Assembly (NCBI RefSeq): GCF_033568475.1
Contig: NC_133123.1
Location: forward strand, 22,988,622 to 23,052,621
DNA: 64,000 nucleotides
Source of the DNA: Henckelia pumila
Lineage: Eukaryota; Streptophyta; Magnoliopsida; Lamiales; Gesneriaceae
Reading direction: 5' to 3'
This document shows, piece after piece, positions 24,001 to 36,645 of this stretch. The notes beneath the pieces were generated by a model. It saw only the letters and a program-made list of their open reading frames with translations, made no database searches and had not been told where the DNA came from. Every line of letters starts with the position of its first letter. The stretch's first letter is position 1. The position numbers and the translations under genes are program-made.

Positions 24001-27000
24001 CAATACCCTTTTATCAGTCCGAAGAAAGATATAAGCTCGATCAAGGGTAGAGATATCTCCAGTCTCCTCCAGCAACTTCAAATAAAAAAGTGTGTACTTC
24101 CTAATGCAAGTTATGAATTTTCGAGAACTCTCTGCTAAGTGAACTTCAAGAACTCGCCTGTTCCCACAAGGACCTTGAGTCTTGCGCCTGCATTACAAAG
24201 AATAAAAATATAATACAAACAAATGATATTAAAAGCACAATGGATGCCAAGTAGTACAATTGGAGTGAGATAGCAAAGATTGAAACTAATGAATTAACCA
24301 CCACCTAATTGATGGAAAAATTATGATAGGTTGAAAAAGATGGTGGATATGCCAGCTAAATTTCAGTTTTATCAGTGATGTCCCAATCCTTAACTTTCTA
24401 GTCCTTCTGTTAAAACACTATTAGTTTTCTGATACTACTCTGGGACCTTGGATGCTTAAGACCTATTCAGAGATGCAACAGAATAAGCTTCAATATTGAT
24501 ATTATAGCTGGCATGCACAAGATTTCTGTACCTTCCTTTCTTTACCATGCTGTCAATCTCCCACATGTTTATCGTAAATGAAGAGCGAGATGACTTGAAG
24601 CAGAAAGAAAGCTCCTCCTTTGCTTTCTCTAGATCCCCAGGTCCACCTCTCCGGTACAACCCTTGAGATAGCATATATCTGGCTTTATGGAAATGTTTGA
24701 GGTCTCCTTCCACGCAAGTTTCTAGGGCAGAAAGGCAATCGCTGTAAAGCAGATTCCATATCTTCTCAAATTGATGGAGTCCAACTAGCTCGGAATTGGT
24801 ACAAGAACTTCCATCCTCAACGTACATTGATGACTTTGAATTTTCACAACCAAGTCCACTGAAAATATTCATCACAGATTCCTTGGTTGACCAAACAAAG
24901 GAATGTGCCGCAACTACCTGGAACACAGATTACTGATCAACATCACAATGTCTTAGCAGTAATCAAACAATCACAAATAGATGTGGACACTGATCAATCA
25001 AAGATCACAAAAATTCAAAAAAGAGCTCACAAGAAAAATCATTTCTATGGATTCTTTATGCAAATGTAACCTCACTTCCACCCTTAAAAAAGGATGCGTG
25101 CACAGATTTCCATAGCAATATAAAAAAAACACAAATAAATAGGTGAAGTAAAGGCATATACAGTCCTCCGAAAAAAGAATCACATCAAGTGTAATAGATT
25201 AGAACCTTTAAGGCCTCTTCATCTCGTTTCCCACATTTGCAGAGCAACTTCAGCCGTGATGCGTGCATCCTGTAGAATGGATCTACAGCTGATGGATTCA
25301 AGGCAATAGCCTTGGTGTAATACGAGAACACCATATCATGAGAGTACCCAAGTTTTTCACAGAGTTTCCCCACATAAAATGGATGAGACCAATCTTCCCT
25401 GCAAAGTTTTTAACAGATAGGTAGCATAATCAGAATCTGGAAAGAAAACGTTTGAGATATGAGGATGAAAGAGGATGAAAGATACTTGTGTTTCAAGGCT
25501 TTCTTGAATTGACTTAGAGCATTCTCGCAAAATATCTTCCATTCCGCACCTTTTAAGGGAACGATCAATCTTTGATCATAGAATGGTACAACGTTCTGAA
25601 GTCCATCATAGTATACTAATGCCAATAACTCATGTATCTCTCCCTGATACCAATAAAACGTTAGAAAACAATGGAGAAGTGTTCTACACATTGTAATTAC
25701 AGGCATCGGCTCAAAATCAACACAATCCATAATCCAACAACACAACATCAATGCAGAGAATATTCGACCGAAAAAAATAGCCAGCCAGCATGAGGTGCAT
25801 GGAGTTCTTATCATCATCACAGTCACAATCTAAAAATAGCCAGAGTTAAAAAGGGAAGGAAACCTGTTGACTTGCTGTCTTTGCCAAAGCCAAAGTCATC
25901 AATAAGCACCTTCTGCTCCTTCTTCGACTTGCCTCAACTCTCTGAGGTAGATTAGAATTTCTCCTCCAACCCAGAACATTTATTTGCTTACTGCCATCAT
26001 TCAGCAGCAAGTCCACCTCCTGCATGATAAAGTACCATAAACTTAGGCATTATCAAGCTTGGATCACTTGACCTCCCTCCTTTTGCCTTTTATGAGGAAA
26101 GAAGAATGTCATGAACATTACCTCATCATATAAATTGGCAAGCTTTTGCCAACTTTCAAAACGCATAGGATTATACAGTAAATCATATTTGAATAGATTT
26201 GCATTCTGCTCTACAAAGTCTTCTCCTTCATTAGTTAGAACAAAACCAGCCCATTTATCAGTCGCACTCATTTCCTCGGACTGGGCGAGAAGATAATACA
26301 AGTTGCAATAAACTTCCAGGTAAGGGTCAGAACTGAAACCAAAACATTAATGATGTAGGAACTTTGCTCCAAGTGCTAGTCATGTAGTACAAAATTTAAT
26401 GGAATCGGCAACCTCCTTATATAATAATAATACCTTTCTACTGATGATGTGTTCTGTTGTTTACCAAATGAATTCTCTGAAAACATAATTTTCATAGTGG
26501 AATCCAGAAAGCGGTTTGATTCAGCCTCCTCCAAGAGCTTATCTTCACATAATTCAGGATCGTCTAAGAACTTATCAACTGCATTTGCAGCCAAAACATC
26601 ATCGGGTGGTTGGGAAAAATGTTTGCGTATGGTTCTGAGAACCCTTCGAAGTTTAACCAGCCCAGTCCTCTGAAAGTCAAACACATCTTAGTGCACCAAA
26701 GTAAATTCAGTGGTTCAGTTCTAGAAGCATTATACCGTATATTTTGATTATAGCACAACAAAAGGATACTGAGCCATATTGATGTGAAGGTCTTGAAAGC
26801 AGGAAAACCAGAAAGGAAGACACAGACGAGTCAAGAAAATTCTACTCACAGATGAAGCTTTTGCATATGGAAGTATATATTGGAAAACATCAGCACATTG
26901 TTCCTTGGTCTGATAATCTCCCTGGCTTGTGTGTTTATGGGTTACCAAATCCTCTTCACAAGATGAATCTGATCTCAGATTCAAACCATACAAACAATAA

Positions 27001-30000
27001 AAGCACTGATCCAAAGCATTATCAATGCCAAGCTCAAGTTCCTCTCTTTCATCCTCAGCTAATTCATCACCACACTCAATCATATGGTTGTTCTTTATTT
27101 CTCTGCTGTGTGTTCCATCAGACCCATAATCTACACTATTGTTGCTTTTCAGGCAAAGATTCTCTTTATCTAAAGAAGAGGGAATGCTTTCTGAACTTAA
27201 CCTCTCAACAGACACGTTTTCTGAAGTGGAAGCTACATCCCTGTCCTTTTTGTCCAGTTCATTATCAAGAACATGGGATTGTTGAGATACATTTGGAGAT
27301 CCTGGGATAGGACTGTCATGGGCTAGTTTCTCTGACTCTGTAAACTGATCTTTGCTGGAAGTGCGTAGATCGAGCTTTGTTTCTTGCCTTTTATTAGGAG
27401 AGTGAATATTAGATTTAAGTCTCATATCTAAGGTTAATAGATGCTTAATTGCAAGTTTCAAGAACGTTCCTTCTTCTGCTTCATCAGTCCCTCGAGCACA
27501 GCAGATACCGAACTCCGCGAGCATCTCATGAATCGCCACGACCAACTCAGTCTGATACCAAAATGAAAGAACATTAGAATGTAAACTGGAGAGGGAAAAA
27601 AGAGGGGCAATGATGGACCAATTAAACAAAGCAATAAGAGGTAGAAGCTGGGCCCATGCTCACCTGAGACTTGACTGTAGCGTTAAAGTTCAAGTGCTGA
27701 AGTTTACAAAAGGCAATAGCAGCGTCCACAAAGTACCATCTTTCAGTGTGCTCAATTGAATCAGGGACACCAATCCCAGAGGACTTCTTGGAGAAGTATA
27801 AATTAGCGATATTGCACATGAGAGTTAGCAATAAACACTGGATATCACCAATAATTTCCATGTGATCTTTGTTCTGCAAGATATTGTCAAACAGGGTAAG
27901 GAAATATAGCATGTCAATCAAGTAAAATTTCTCTAAGTTCTGATATAAAAGGCAATTTCTGATGCCTCTTTGTATCCAGAACAACTTCAAGCATTTTCAA
28001 ATTATTGCTCTAAACAATGGGACATGTTAAGTAATATAAATGCTTGTTGAAAATTCATGTATAAAGAACGTGACGAAATTAGTTCATGGTGAACAGTATA
28101 TAAATAAGAATTATCCGAGCTCAAACAAAAACTTCCAAAGTGATATAAACATAAAACATGCAAATAAGGCAATAATATAGATCGTAAATGTACAAAATAA
28201 CAAGCTCTATAAGGGCGAAATGATTTCCAGCTAAAACAAAAATATTCAGCCTTTTTACCAACACAGATACAGCATGTTTCACATAGTTGATCACCACTGG
28301 AATTTTTCATCAATGTCTATATTTCAGAAAGTCCATTTTGAAAGATAAACATATTTTGGTCTTAGCTTCTGGTACTTTATATCGGTGAATGAATTAATAC
28401 ATGCATACATACCCTGCAAATGCACAAACCAGTTGGGTGTGAATATAATACTTGAGTTTCCTTTGTCACAGATGCATATAAACCTATAAATCTCCAAACA
28501 AATTACTATAAAAAGAGGGGCTTATTAAAAAAAAAAAAGGTGATCTACTATTGATAAGCATGTAATTCCCCCATATTTGTAACAACCGACCAGTAAAGCA
28601 GGAAGAATCCAAGGGAATACAAAATGATAAGGGATGCCTAATTTCTTGAAACTAAATAACTGAAGCACCCTGAAAGAGTACAAGGAACCTCTAATGTTCA
28701 AATATAGGCAAGATAACAACAACCAGATAAATAAACAAGATTGCCCCGAAAAGGAAGATCAAACAAGTTGATTTTCATATTAGCTAAGAATCAACAATTT
28801 TGTGCTTTCAGATAGAAAAGTATCATCCTAACTCAATGGATCATGCGTATCTTGTCGCTGTTTGTAGGTAAATCCGTTGCCAAATCCTATTCACGGCTTT
28901 CTGTAATATTCTACAAAAACCTAAAGATAGTAACAACTTTGAAAAACAATGACTCACAATAAAGTCGATGGGATTGATGTTGTTCTTGATTTTTGATGCA
29001 GATTGAGATATAGCCTTCACCTCTTCAGCAACTGAATGGTTCCACTGCTGCCATAAGCTTTCATTTGATGGACTTTCAGAAAAAGAAAATGCATGGTTAC
29101 CAGTAGAATTGCCTTCCAGACCAGCTCTAGCTAAAAGTAATTGGAGTTTCCTTCTATGACAACCCAAATAAACATCAACGTACATCTGTTCTGCCAGTTC
29201 ACATGATTCAATTAAAACATCTAATGCAGATATCTCGATTGGTATAAACCCTCTACCTTCATGACCCGAGGCGCATAACACATCAAAATGAACATCATTT
29301 ACTGATAATAAAAGAGGGGCAAGAAGATCAACACATTCTGCATGCATATTTTTCTCAAGCATATCTTTTACAGACTTCTTTACCAAGTAATCAACCTCAA
29401 TCAAATTGATTTCATGAAGAACCCTATCAATAGAAAGCTTTTTGTTGGCTTTGCAGTGCGGCAAGCAAATAGGAACAGAAGGGCAGTTCATTTTATCCTT
29501 GTCCATGAAAAGGGACAATACAACAGACAACTCCTTTTGAGCTTTTAGCTCGTCACCTTCCAACTGAGACAAGTGTGCACTTAACCAGAAAAAACGTATC
29601 CAGAAGCAATGGTTAAAATTTGACAAAGAATTGTTGCCCATCGCAGTATTAATGTTTTTTTCAGAAACATCTGTCAAGTTGCAATTTCCTTTCTCATCCC
29701 TTCCAGTAATATGGAAAGGAAATTCCATGGCTACAGATTCTATAATTTTGCAAAGATGGTAGGATGCCTCTGACATGAAACTGCACTTTTTTGATGTTTC
29801 AGAAGACCGTAGCCCAATGTCATAATAAAGCTCAGAAAGAAAAAGACTGCACTCAGGAGTTCTTTCCTGTCCCCAGAGTCTTGTCAACTTCTCCAAGTCC
29901 AATATTTTTACAATACTATCCTGATATGAAATGCCTCTATTTGCAATTTTCTCTAAAAGCAAGTGACTCACGTGGTAAGCACCACAGTTATTGTATGTAC

Positions 30001-32709
30001 TCTGGACAAATGCAATGACATCAGTAGATTCTGAATCTAACAAATTGGAAGCTTCTTGAGAACAATCCAAAGAAACCTTAGAATTGTGCTCGCAGTTTAT
30101 AGTACTAGCTCTGCTGACCAAATAAGGTACTAGATATTGCTTCACAACTTTAGCAAGATCCTTATTAGTGGAAAGTTCTGATTCTTCTTTCCCTGGTTTA
30201 CGAGTTCTGAGTCTTTCAAGGCGACTGCTTCTTCTCTCTTGAGGTTGTTCTTCGAGTACAGTTCCTTCCTTATCATTGGTAGAGCTATGATCAACAACAG
30301 ACATGCCTATACCACCTGACTTGCACGTGAACCCTTTTATCTCAATAAAACTTGCCACTTTTGTCGATGAAGGCAACTGTATGCTTACTGTAACGTCCCC
30401 AGATTTCTGCCTCTCAATTGGTTCAGAGCAGGGTATCGATAATGGGAGTAGGATCTCCAGTAGCTCATAAGCAAGTGCTATCCAGGAGGCTTCTGAGAGT
30501 TGAACTTCAATTTTTTGCTTCAGCTTTTTACATGCCGTGGTATTGTCCAATTCCCCATCTGATGCTTTTCTCTTCTCTGGAAATTTCAGTCGTGCATGTT
30601 TCGGTTGTAATTTATCTATACCTCTTGGGGTAAATGGTATTGGTTCAGACTCCTCAATGGTAATTTTAACATGCAATGCACGAGAATGAGATGGCCAATG
30701 GCTTAATATCAGTTTTGAAACAGAAAGACAAGCCCCTTCATCACCGATAGAAATCAGAACTTCCAAGAGTTTCTCCATGCAATTCCCTGCAGTTTGTCAA
30801 TAAACCATACATTAACTTGTGGAGACATGGCTTATGTCAACAATATATCCTGAGGAGAGATGTGGCTGTTAGATAAATTAAAAAGTATGAAAATGTCTAG
30901 TACAAGATGAAAGGGGATAGAGGTGGCATTGGTATCGTTTAAGTGAAAATGTGACAAGTGAAAGGTGGGGAAAGACAAAAATTAAGCTTACAGTTATTAG
31001 GGCTGCAAACAAGTCCTTGCTCAAAAGCCCAACGAGAGATGCTTAAAGACCCCATCGAGCATGACAGAGTACCTAACTGGTTCCAGAGGACAGAATCTTT
31101 GCCATCAATATCAACAGCTTGCAGATAGCACCGCAAAGCACTCTCATAACAGGTAGGGCCCTGTTGAAGAAAGACCATGCCAAGGTTTTTAAGTGCCAAG
31201 AATCTGCAGACAACCAAAAAGTTGAGTCATAAAAATGTTTAACAAAAAGCTTCAAATGGATCATAACAATTCCTATTGTGAATTGACAGAAGCAGAGTTC
31301 TGGTAACTTCCATTCAAACAAACTCAACTGATACGAAATTGTGATATGCTCAATTCTGCCATGACTGCATAAAACCAAGGTAGCCAAAGGGATAGAGTCG
31401 TCGCCATTTCAACTATGGACAAACTTGGTATTATAAAAATGATAGTTGGATCAAACAATTTATCCGGAAATTATAGGATGGAAAACAAAGACACATAGGC
31501 ATCCCCGCCCAGCAAACAAACCATGAAATGAGCACACGCCCATATCGATGCGGAGTGACCATTGAAAGAAAGACCTAACAGAAGCATATATATACATATG
31601 TATATATATCAAAACCGTTCGAAAGGAAATTTATTTGTCAATGTTTATTACCTGAGCTGTGACAGATGACCACCACTAGCAATATTTTCCACCTGAAATA
31701 AACAAAAAAAAATACATACATAAGAACGTAAAGCGAAAAAAAATCAAAAGAAGAAATAGACGTGAAAGAAGAAAAGGTGTCAAAAGAAAAAAAATGTTGG
31801 AAGATTCTTAAAGCTTGCACAACCTGATCATTTGATATCAATGGATCTTGTAGCACCGACTCCAAAAGTTCACGGGCCTTTTCATAGTCTTTAGCTTGCA
31901 ATCTCAACAGTCCATCATGATATAACTGTGACAAACGAAACTCCTGGAAACACAGTTCAATTATAAACGAGATGGAAGTTTACAACCAATACCTAGTGGA
32001 TAAGACAAAATAGCTATAATACATAGGAGCAGATACTGCAGAAAAATGATCCCAGTCTCACAAGTCACAACCTCTTGATGGATTGCAAAAATCCTTGTAG
32101 CTCAGGTATCTCATTTTGAAAAATTGAAAAACATTTGTTCTAGGTTGATTGAGCTGGATAAGCTAGCAATACAAAATAATGTGTAAAATACTATCAAGCT
32201 GCTTGAGATTTACTCTGGCTTGGCTCACGAAAGCTCGGTTAAGAAAAATTCCTCAAAAAGCTTCGTTATCACTTTATGCTACAATGAAATTAAATCCCAG
32301 GGCGCTTCTCAAACTGTAAAGTTAACCCAAAAACATCGACATCACAAAATTATTGGCCCAGCACGTTCAAAATTTGCAACACAATAACTGCAACGATTAA
32401 CTACCGGATCATGAAATCCACTCAGGTTCTCAAACACGAAAACATTAAAATGAGTCGAACAAAACTAGATAATGCAAACATGAAAGTTAATTGGGATCAA
32501 TAGCACAAAATTCTTGCCTGCGCTTCTTTTGTCGGAGCTAATGGTTGCCACTCGTTTCTCGAGTCTGTATCATTGATAGCTGCGAATGAAAACTGTAACC
32601 CACACAGTTAGGAACGACAAATTATACTCAATAAATCGGCTGAAAAATTAAGGCTTCGCCAACACTAAAGTCGATATTCCGCATAATGCACACGCTATAC
32701 GCTTACCAT
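21081..32709 (-). CDS. CABIN1: CABIN1-like TPR protein, HIR histone chaperone complex subunit
   Basis: Coding exons (minus strand, high to low): 32707-32709, 32518-32592, 31824-31943, 31652-31692, 30992-31203, 28958-30786, 28413-28460 (least certain), 27664-27873, 26850-27551, 26434-26669, 26122-26332, 25864-26019, 25486-25643, 25206-25398, 24532-24917, 24007-24187, 22933-23162, 22037-22700, 21613-21691, 21081-21499. They sum to 6153 nt (2050 codons plus stop) and all junction phases agree. The start [12 protein letters not shown], the TPR repeats (residues about 30-150, with [15 protein letters not shown] and [12 protein letters not shown]) and the [12 protein letters not shown] segment fit plant homologues of calcineurin-binding protein cabin-1 (Arabidopsis CABIN1). 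Known family role: scaffold of the HIRA-UBN-CABIN1 complex that deposits histone H3.3 independently of replication. The middle contains an acidic, Ser/Lys-rich region and the C-terminus is Ser/Pro-rich. Exon 1 contributes only the ATG; intron 2 uses a GC donor (CAG|GCAAG). No frame disruption is seen. Confidence 0.92.
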
Positions 32710-33147
32710 TATTTGGGGTCTCGCGAATCGCTGAGAAGTGTTGCGTCAAATTTCTAGTATTCTCAATTCAGCAATCAAAGCAACACTGCGTTTCCTATCC
32801 CTATCGGTGGACACATGCTCTCGCAGTCTGTTACTTCGCAATGAACTGGTTCTGTATTTAAAATAATTATAATTTAATAATCAACCGTATAAATATTAAA
32901 CAAGAAACTTAAATATAATTAATATCAATTTTAAGAGCAAATTAGTGATAAATCCCAAACTTGACTTTGCTCTACCTCCTTACCCATAAGATTCTTTGCA
33001 ATAGCTCATAGGACCACAAAACTTGAATTTAATTGTTTAATTCTTGTACTGGATTTATGCTTTTTTATGCTTAAAATCTAAAGATTTTTATGCTAAAATC
33101 TGAAGATTTTGTGTTTATTCATGGTACAAAGGATTATCCGTAAAAAA
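32710..33147. promoter_or_regulatory. CABIN1 5' flank and viral leader junction
   Basis: This 440-bp interval holds the CABIN1 5' UTR and core promoter (reading left) and then the leader of pararetrovirus copy 2 (reading right). The host/virus boundary is not sharply visible; the AT-rich stretch from about 32860 is a likely position. A 22-23-bp direct repeat (ATGCTTAAAATCTAAAGATT type) lies at about 33067-33110. No TATA box can be assigned with confidence. Confidence 0.5.
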
Positions 33148-33160
33148 TGGTATCAAAGCC
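33148..33160 (+). other. Pararetroviral primer-binding site (tRNA-Met)
   Basis: TGGTATCAAAGCC matches the complement of the initiator tRNA-Met 3' end with one change. By convention this is the numbering origin of caulimovirid genomes, so copy 2 starts close to its genome origin. Confidence 0.82.
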
Positions 33161-33241
33161 TTAGGTTAATTATTCAGACATAATATTATTCGTTAATTCA
33201 TGTTTTTCTTTGTTGAGGAGAAGATTTTTTTAAAAAAAAAG

Positions 33242-33385
33242 ATGACTTCAAACGAAGGTTTGAATCAAGAGGATTTTATTCATATGAAATCCTATAAGCA
33301 AGTTAATCTATTCACAATAGATTACTTACAACAGGTTGTGATTAATGCTCTTAATTTTGAAGAGATAAAGAAAAATGATTTCTAA
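33242..33385 (+). CDS. Small viral ORF, 47 residues, unknown
   Basis: First ATG after the primer site. The frame starts MTSNEGLNQ and ends at 33383-33385, overlapping the start of the next ORF (ATG 33375). No recognised domain. In solendoviruses a short first ORF of unknown role precedes the coat protein; that this is its equivalent is inference. Confidence 0.4.
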   Translation: MTSNEGLNQEDFIHMKSYKQVNLFTIDYLQQVVINALNFEEIKKNDF

Positions 33386-33742
33386 CTCTCAATTTTTAGA
33401 GATTACCCCAGATTCCTCTAAACTCTCCGGAGATCTTAGAGAAATTCAAAAGACGGTAATTACAGCAATTAGCTGTATGAAATACCTCGGCAAATTGAAG
33501 AAATCCTTAAGAAACAAGAAGAAATTCTTGAAAACCTAAAGGATCTTCAAAATAAAATCATAAATCTAGAACACACTTCGGGTTCTAGAAAAAGAAATAC
33601 AGGAGGAAGGTTACCACTCACATTTGGTACCGAACCTTTGTTACATCAGAAAGGTAAAATCAAAATGGTCCAAAAACCTTTAACCAATGATGAAATGATG
33701 ATTAATCTTATAAAAGCAGTATCAGAGAAAAACACTATCTGA
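33375..33742 (+). pseudogene. Small viral ORF with coiled-coil, possible virion-associated protein
   Basis: Begins at ATG 33375, is broken by a frameshift near 33480, then continues through a heptad-rich stretch (IEEIL-, EEILENLKDLQNKI-like pattern) and a basic segment to TGA 33740-33742. The stop overlaps the coat protein ATG by one base (TGATG). Coiled-coil plus basic tail is the layout of caulimovirid virion-associated proteins, but identity is not proven. Also present in copy 1 (19251-19612). Confidence 0.5.
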
Positions 33743-35078
33743 TGACTACTTTAGAAAGATTAAATCTCGAGGATCTACAAGATCTTGCGGATTCTTTTGC
33801 GAATCTCAAAGTAGTAGATCTAAAAATGAATTCTTCTGAGGGTGAACAACCCATAGGGAATTCCCCAAGATATGTGGTTAAAAAAGAAGAACCACATAGT
33901 GAGTTCCAGGTTGGAAAAAATTCACATCCAGCAGAAACCAGATCCAGAAGGAGTAAAATCCCACTCCATCAAACTCCTTACGGAAAAACTGTTTTAGATC
34001 CAATACATCCTTACGGGGTTATGTTAAACCTTGATGTTTTGGACTTCAAAAACAGAGAAGATCTTATAGATTATTGGACGTCAGCTATGAGAATAGCAGC
34101 AGGGATATTATATCTCAATAAAGAAGGATTCATTAAACTTCTAGAAATGAGTCTAATGGGATCTGTTAAGATCGCATGGGAGATGACTATGCCAGAAACT
34201 AAGAAATCAATCTTAGCAGGAGAATCACTCAGCGAGATTGGAGAAAGAATGGCCACCCTATTTAAAGCATAATTCATAGGGGTAGACTATTTCAATAATC
34301 AAGGTACAGAGAAAAAGATAAGATATACTCAAGCTCTTTATAGCCTCGAGTTACATGATATCTGCTTAGTTGATGAATACATTATGTTATTTACTAAATA
34401 CAGATGGAATTCGGGAGTCGAGGAAAATATAGCAATTCAGCTATTTTTTGCAAAAATGTCAAGTCCCTGGAGAGAAATGCTGATTAAAAAATATGTTCCA
34501 GGCAATCTTGATACATTGGCAAGACGTGCCTCCTTTTTTAAAGGAAAATTAGCAGAATGGTGCCATATGGCAGCATTACAGAAGAGCTATAAGAAAATAA
34601 GGGGTATAGATAAGCGTACACCTTTGTGTTGTAGAGAAAATGATCTTCCAACGATCATTGGAAACAGATAACAGGGATTTAAAAGGAAGAAATTCAGAAA
34701 TAATTCATATAATAAAGAATGAAAAGTTCTTGGAAACCAATAACATTTTGGTCCAAACAAAAGGCCAGATCCTATAGATCAGGTAGAAGAAGTGGACCTA
34801 TAAGAACATCCCCAGCAACACGCTCATCACAAAGCAGGGGAAGAACACCATCAAGAAGAACTTTCAGAAGAACTCATACAAGAGCAAGTGAAAGTTTCAA
34901 GGATTGCAACTGCTGGACATGTGGAGCAAGAGGACATATATCTACAAATTGTTCAGAAAACGAGAAAAAAGGAGTTAAACTCTTTGAAGCAACACCAGAT
35001 ATGGATGATGCGGTCTTCTTTCAAGATCTAGTCCAAGTATATCAATTTGAGGATATCCCCTCAGATGAAATCATATAA
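33742..35078 (+). pseudogene. Pararetrovirus copy 2 coat protein
   Basis: Pieces 33742-34272, 34273-34671 and 34719-35078 in succession. The N-terminal part is charged, the central part is the capsid domain, and a basic Arg/Ser-rich region precedes the CCHC knuckle CWTCGARGHISTNC at 34911-34952; an acidic C-terminal tail follows. Breaks are a TAA at 34270-34272 and a frameshift between about 34671 and 34719. Coat proteins of this family package viral DNA, and the knuckle binds the pregenomic RNA. Confidence 0.85.
34911..34952 (+). other. CCHC zinc knuckle of viral coat protein
   Basis: Spacing C-x2-C-x4-H-x4-C is complete here. In copy 1 the same motif contains a stop codon. Confidence 0.85.
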
Positions 35079-36328
35079 GAAGAAGAGATATTGTTTAGTC
35101 GAGAAGTTTCTGAAGATGAATCAGAATCAGAATCATAGTAAAGAGGAAGTATTTCGCCATGAAACATATGAAAGTTTGGCTGGGTTCTTTAGTCAAACCA
35201 CGATATCTCATAATATGGTCCAAAGGATTATGAGAGAAAATCCAACATTACAGAAGTACCAAGGATTTTTGGCAGAACAAGTTGAAAAAGTCTTAGGAAA
35301 CCTAGGGCTAAGACAAAGAAGACATAATTTGATTTATAAGGTATCCAGAAGGGAAATGGCGATCCCTATGGAACTAACCAGTAATCAAATTGAAATGCAA
35401 TTAATTCTCTTTGAAGAAATTCGAGAAGAATTACAGAAATTAAAAGCAGAAGTAGCAAAGACAATGTCTTGGATTTATATTGGAGCAATCCAGATTATGA
35501 TCAAGGCTACTTTTAAAAAGGGAATAGATTCACCCATAGATATCGTAGTATGCGATAAAAAGAATGGGAAATATACAAGATGCGGTTCTAGGAACTATCT
35601 CGGGAAATTTATATGCAGGAAAAATTGTGGGAGTTATTTATCCAAGAATAACCTACAATTTAGCTGATAGAGATTTTAGTCGAGCCTTGACTTTACATCA
35701 AAACTTCAAAGAAAAAAGACTAATGAAGGAAGGTAATAGGTCATATTCTATTACGTATCAAATTTCATATGCTCTTTCTAATACTCACCATTCTGAATTA
35801 TTTATTAGAAATGAGTTCATTGAAATTCCAAAGATCTTTGGGAAAGTTTCTCAAGCAATATACCCGGAAAGAATCGAGTTTTCTTTAATTCAGGAAACAG
35901 ACATTCAAATTCAAGACAGACCGGTTCTATACAGAGACCTTAAAATAGAACCCCGAAGGTTATCTTTCCAAGGAGACAGAATGACAAGCAGAAGATGGGA
36001 CAAATCTCTTATTCAAGAAATTCCACCAGAAGAAAAAGAGTTTTCTATAATAGGAAAACTTAGATCTCCAGAAGGATAGAAAGAAGTGAAAATAGTATTC
36101 GAAATTACAAGTCATCGAAACTTGTTTCCTTGTAACTCGATTTACTATTTAAAACAACAGGAAAAAGGAACTTACCAAGGAGTGATAAATATTGGAGAAT
36201 TGGAAGTTCAAATCTGGGGAATTCCAGGAAAAGAAATAGATCAACTCATTCTTGGTCTAGAATTCCTGGAAGACCATAAACCATGGAAACGCCTTGAAAA
36301 AGGAGGAAACGCCTTGAAAAATGAATAG
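35047..36328 (+). pseudogene. Pararetrovirus copy 2 movement protein
   Basis: Frame 35047-35667 overlaps the coat protein end by about 30 bases. After a frameshift around 35570 the frame 35564-36079 continues, and after a TAG at 36077-36079 so does 36086-36328. The middle contains the conserved plant viral movement-protein core (the ...SPIDIVVCDKK... and ...GTISGNLYAGKI... segments). This family forms tubules or modifies plasmodesmata for cell-to-cell spread. The last piece could be a C-terminal extension or the linker towards the polymerase. Confidence 0.82.
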
Positions 36329-36378
36329 AGTTCATGACAAAAGAAAAGACTTGGAGAATTCAATAAGAATTCTACGAA

Positions 36379-36645
36379 ATGGAAAACCAAGAGAATTGGA
36401 TAAGGGACAATCCCTTAATCAGATTCGAGAATTCTGTTCACGGACAGAGGAAGAAGCAACAGTTGAAATTAGTAAGTCATGAACATGGTTTACTAGAACG
36501 CATTGAAGAAGTAGAAAGGAATAACCATACTCTACCTTCTGAGGCCTTAGGGAAACTAAAGGTAAATAGTCTTAATCGAATTACTGAGTTACAACACAAT
36601 CTGTTAAAAATGGCGGGGCCATTTAGTAATCCCTTTAAAAAATGA
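36379..36645 (+). CDS. 88-residue viral ORF between movement protein and polymerase, unassigned
   Basis: Unbroken frame MENQENWIRD... to ...FSNPFKK. It contains a heptad-like helix (ERIEEVERNN..., ITELQHNLLKMAG) and a short basic C-terminus. Its stop overlaps the polymerase ATG as ATGA (36642-36645), typical of coupled viral ORFs. It is the only viral frame besides the first small ORF without a visible lesion. The layout resembles virion-associated proteins, but I do not recognise it. Confidence 0.55.
   Translation: MENQENWIRDNPLIRFENSVHGQRKKQQLKLVSHEHGLLERIEEVERNNHTLPSEALGKLKVNSLNRITELQHNLLKMAGPFSNPFKK

Noticed and set aside
28002-28722. Minus-strand ORFs of 65-103 codons within CABIN1
   Set aside because: They lie in the introns on either side of the small exon 28413-28460 and contain no segment fitting the conserved protein; splice phases work without them.
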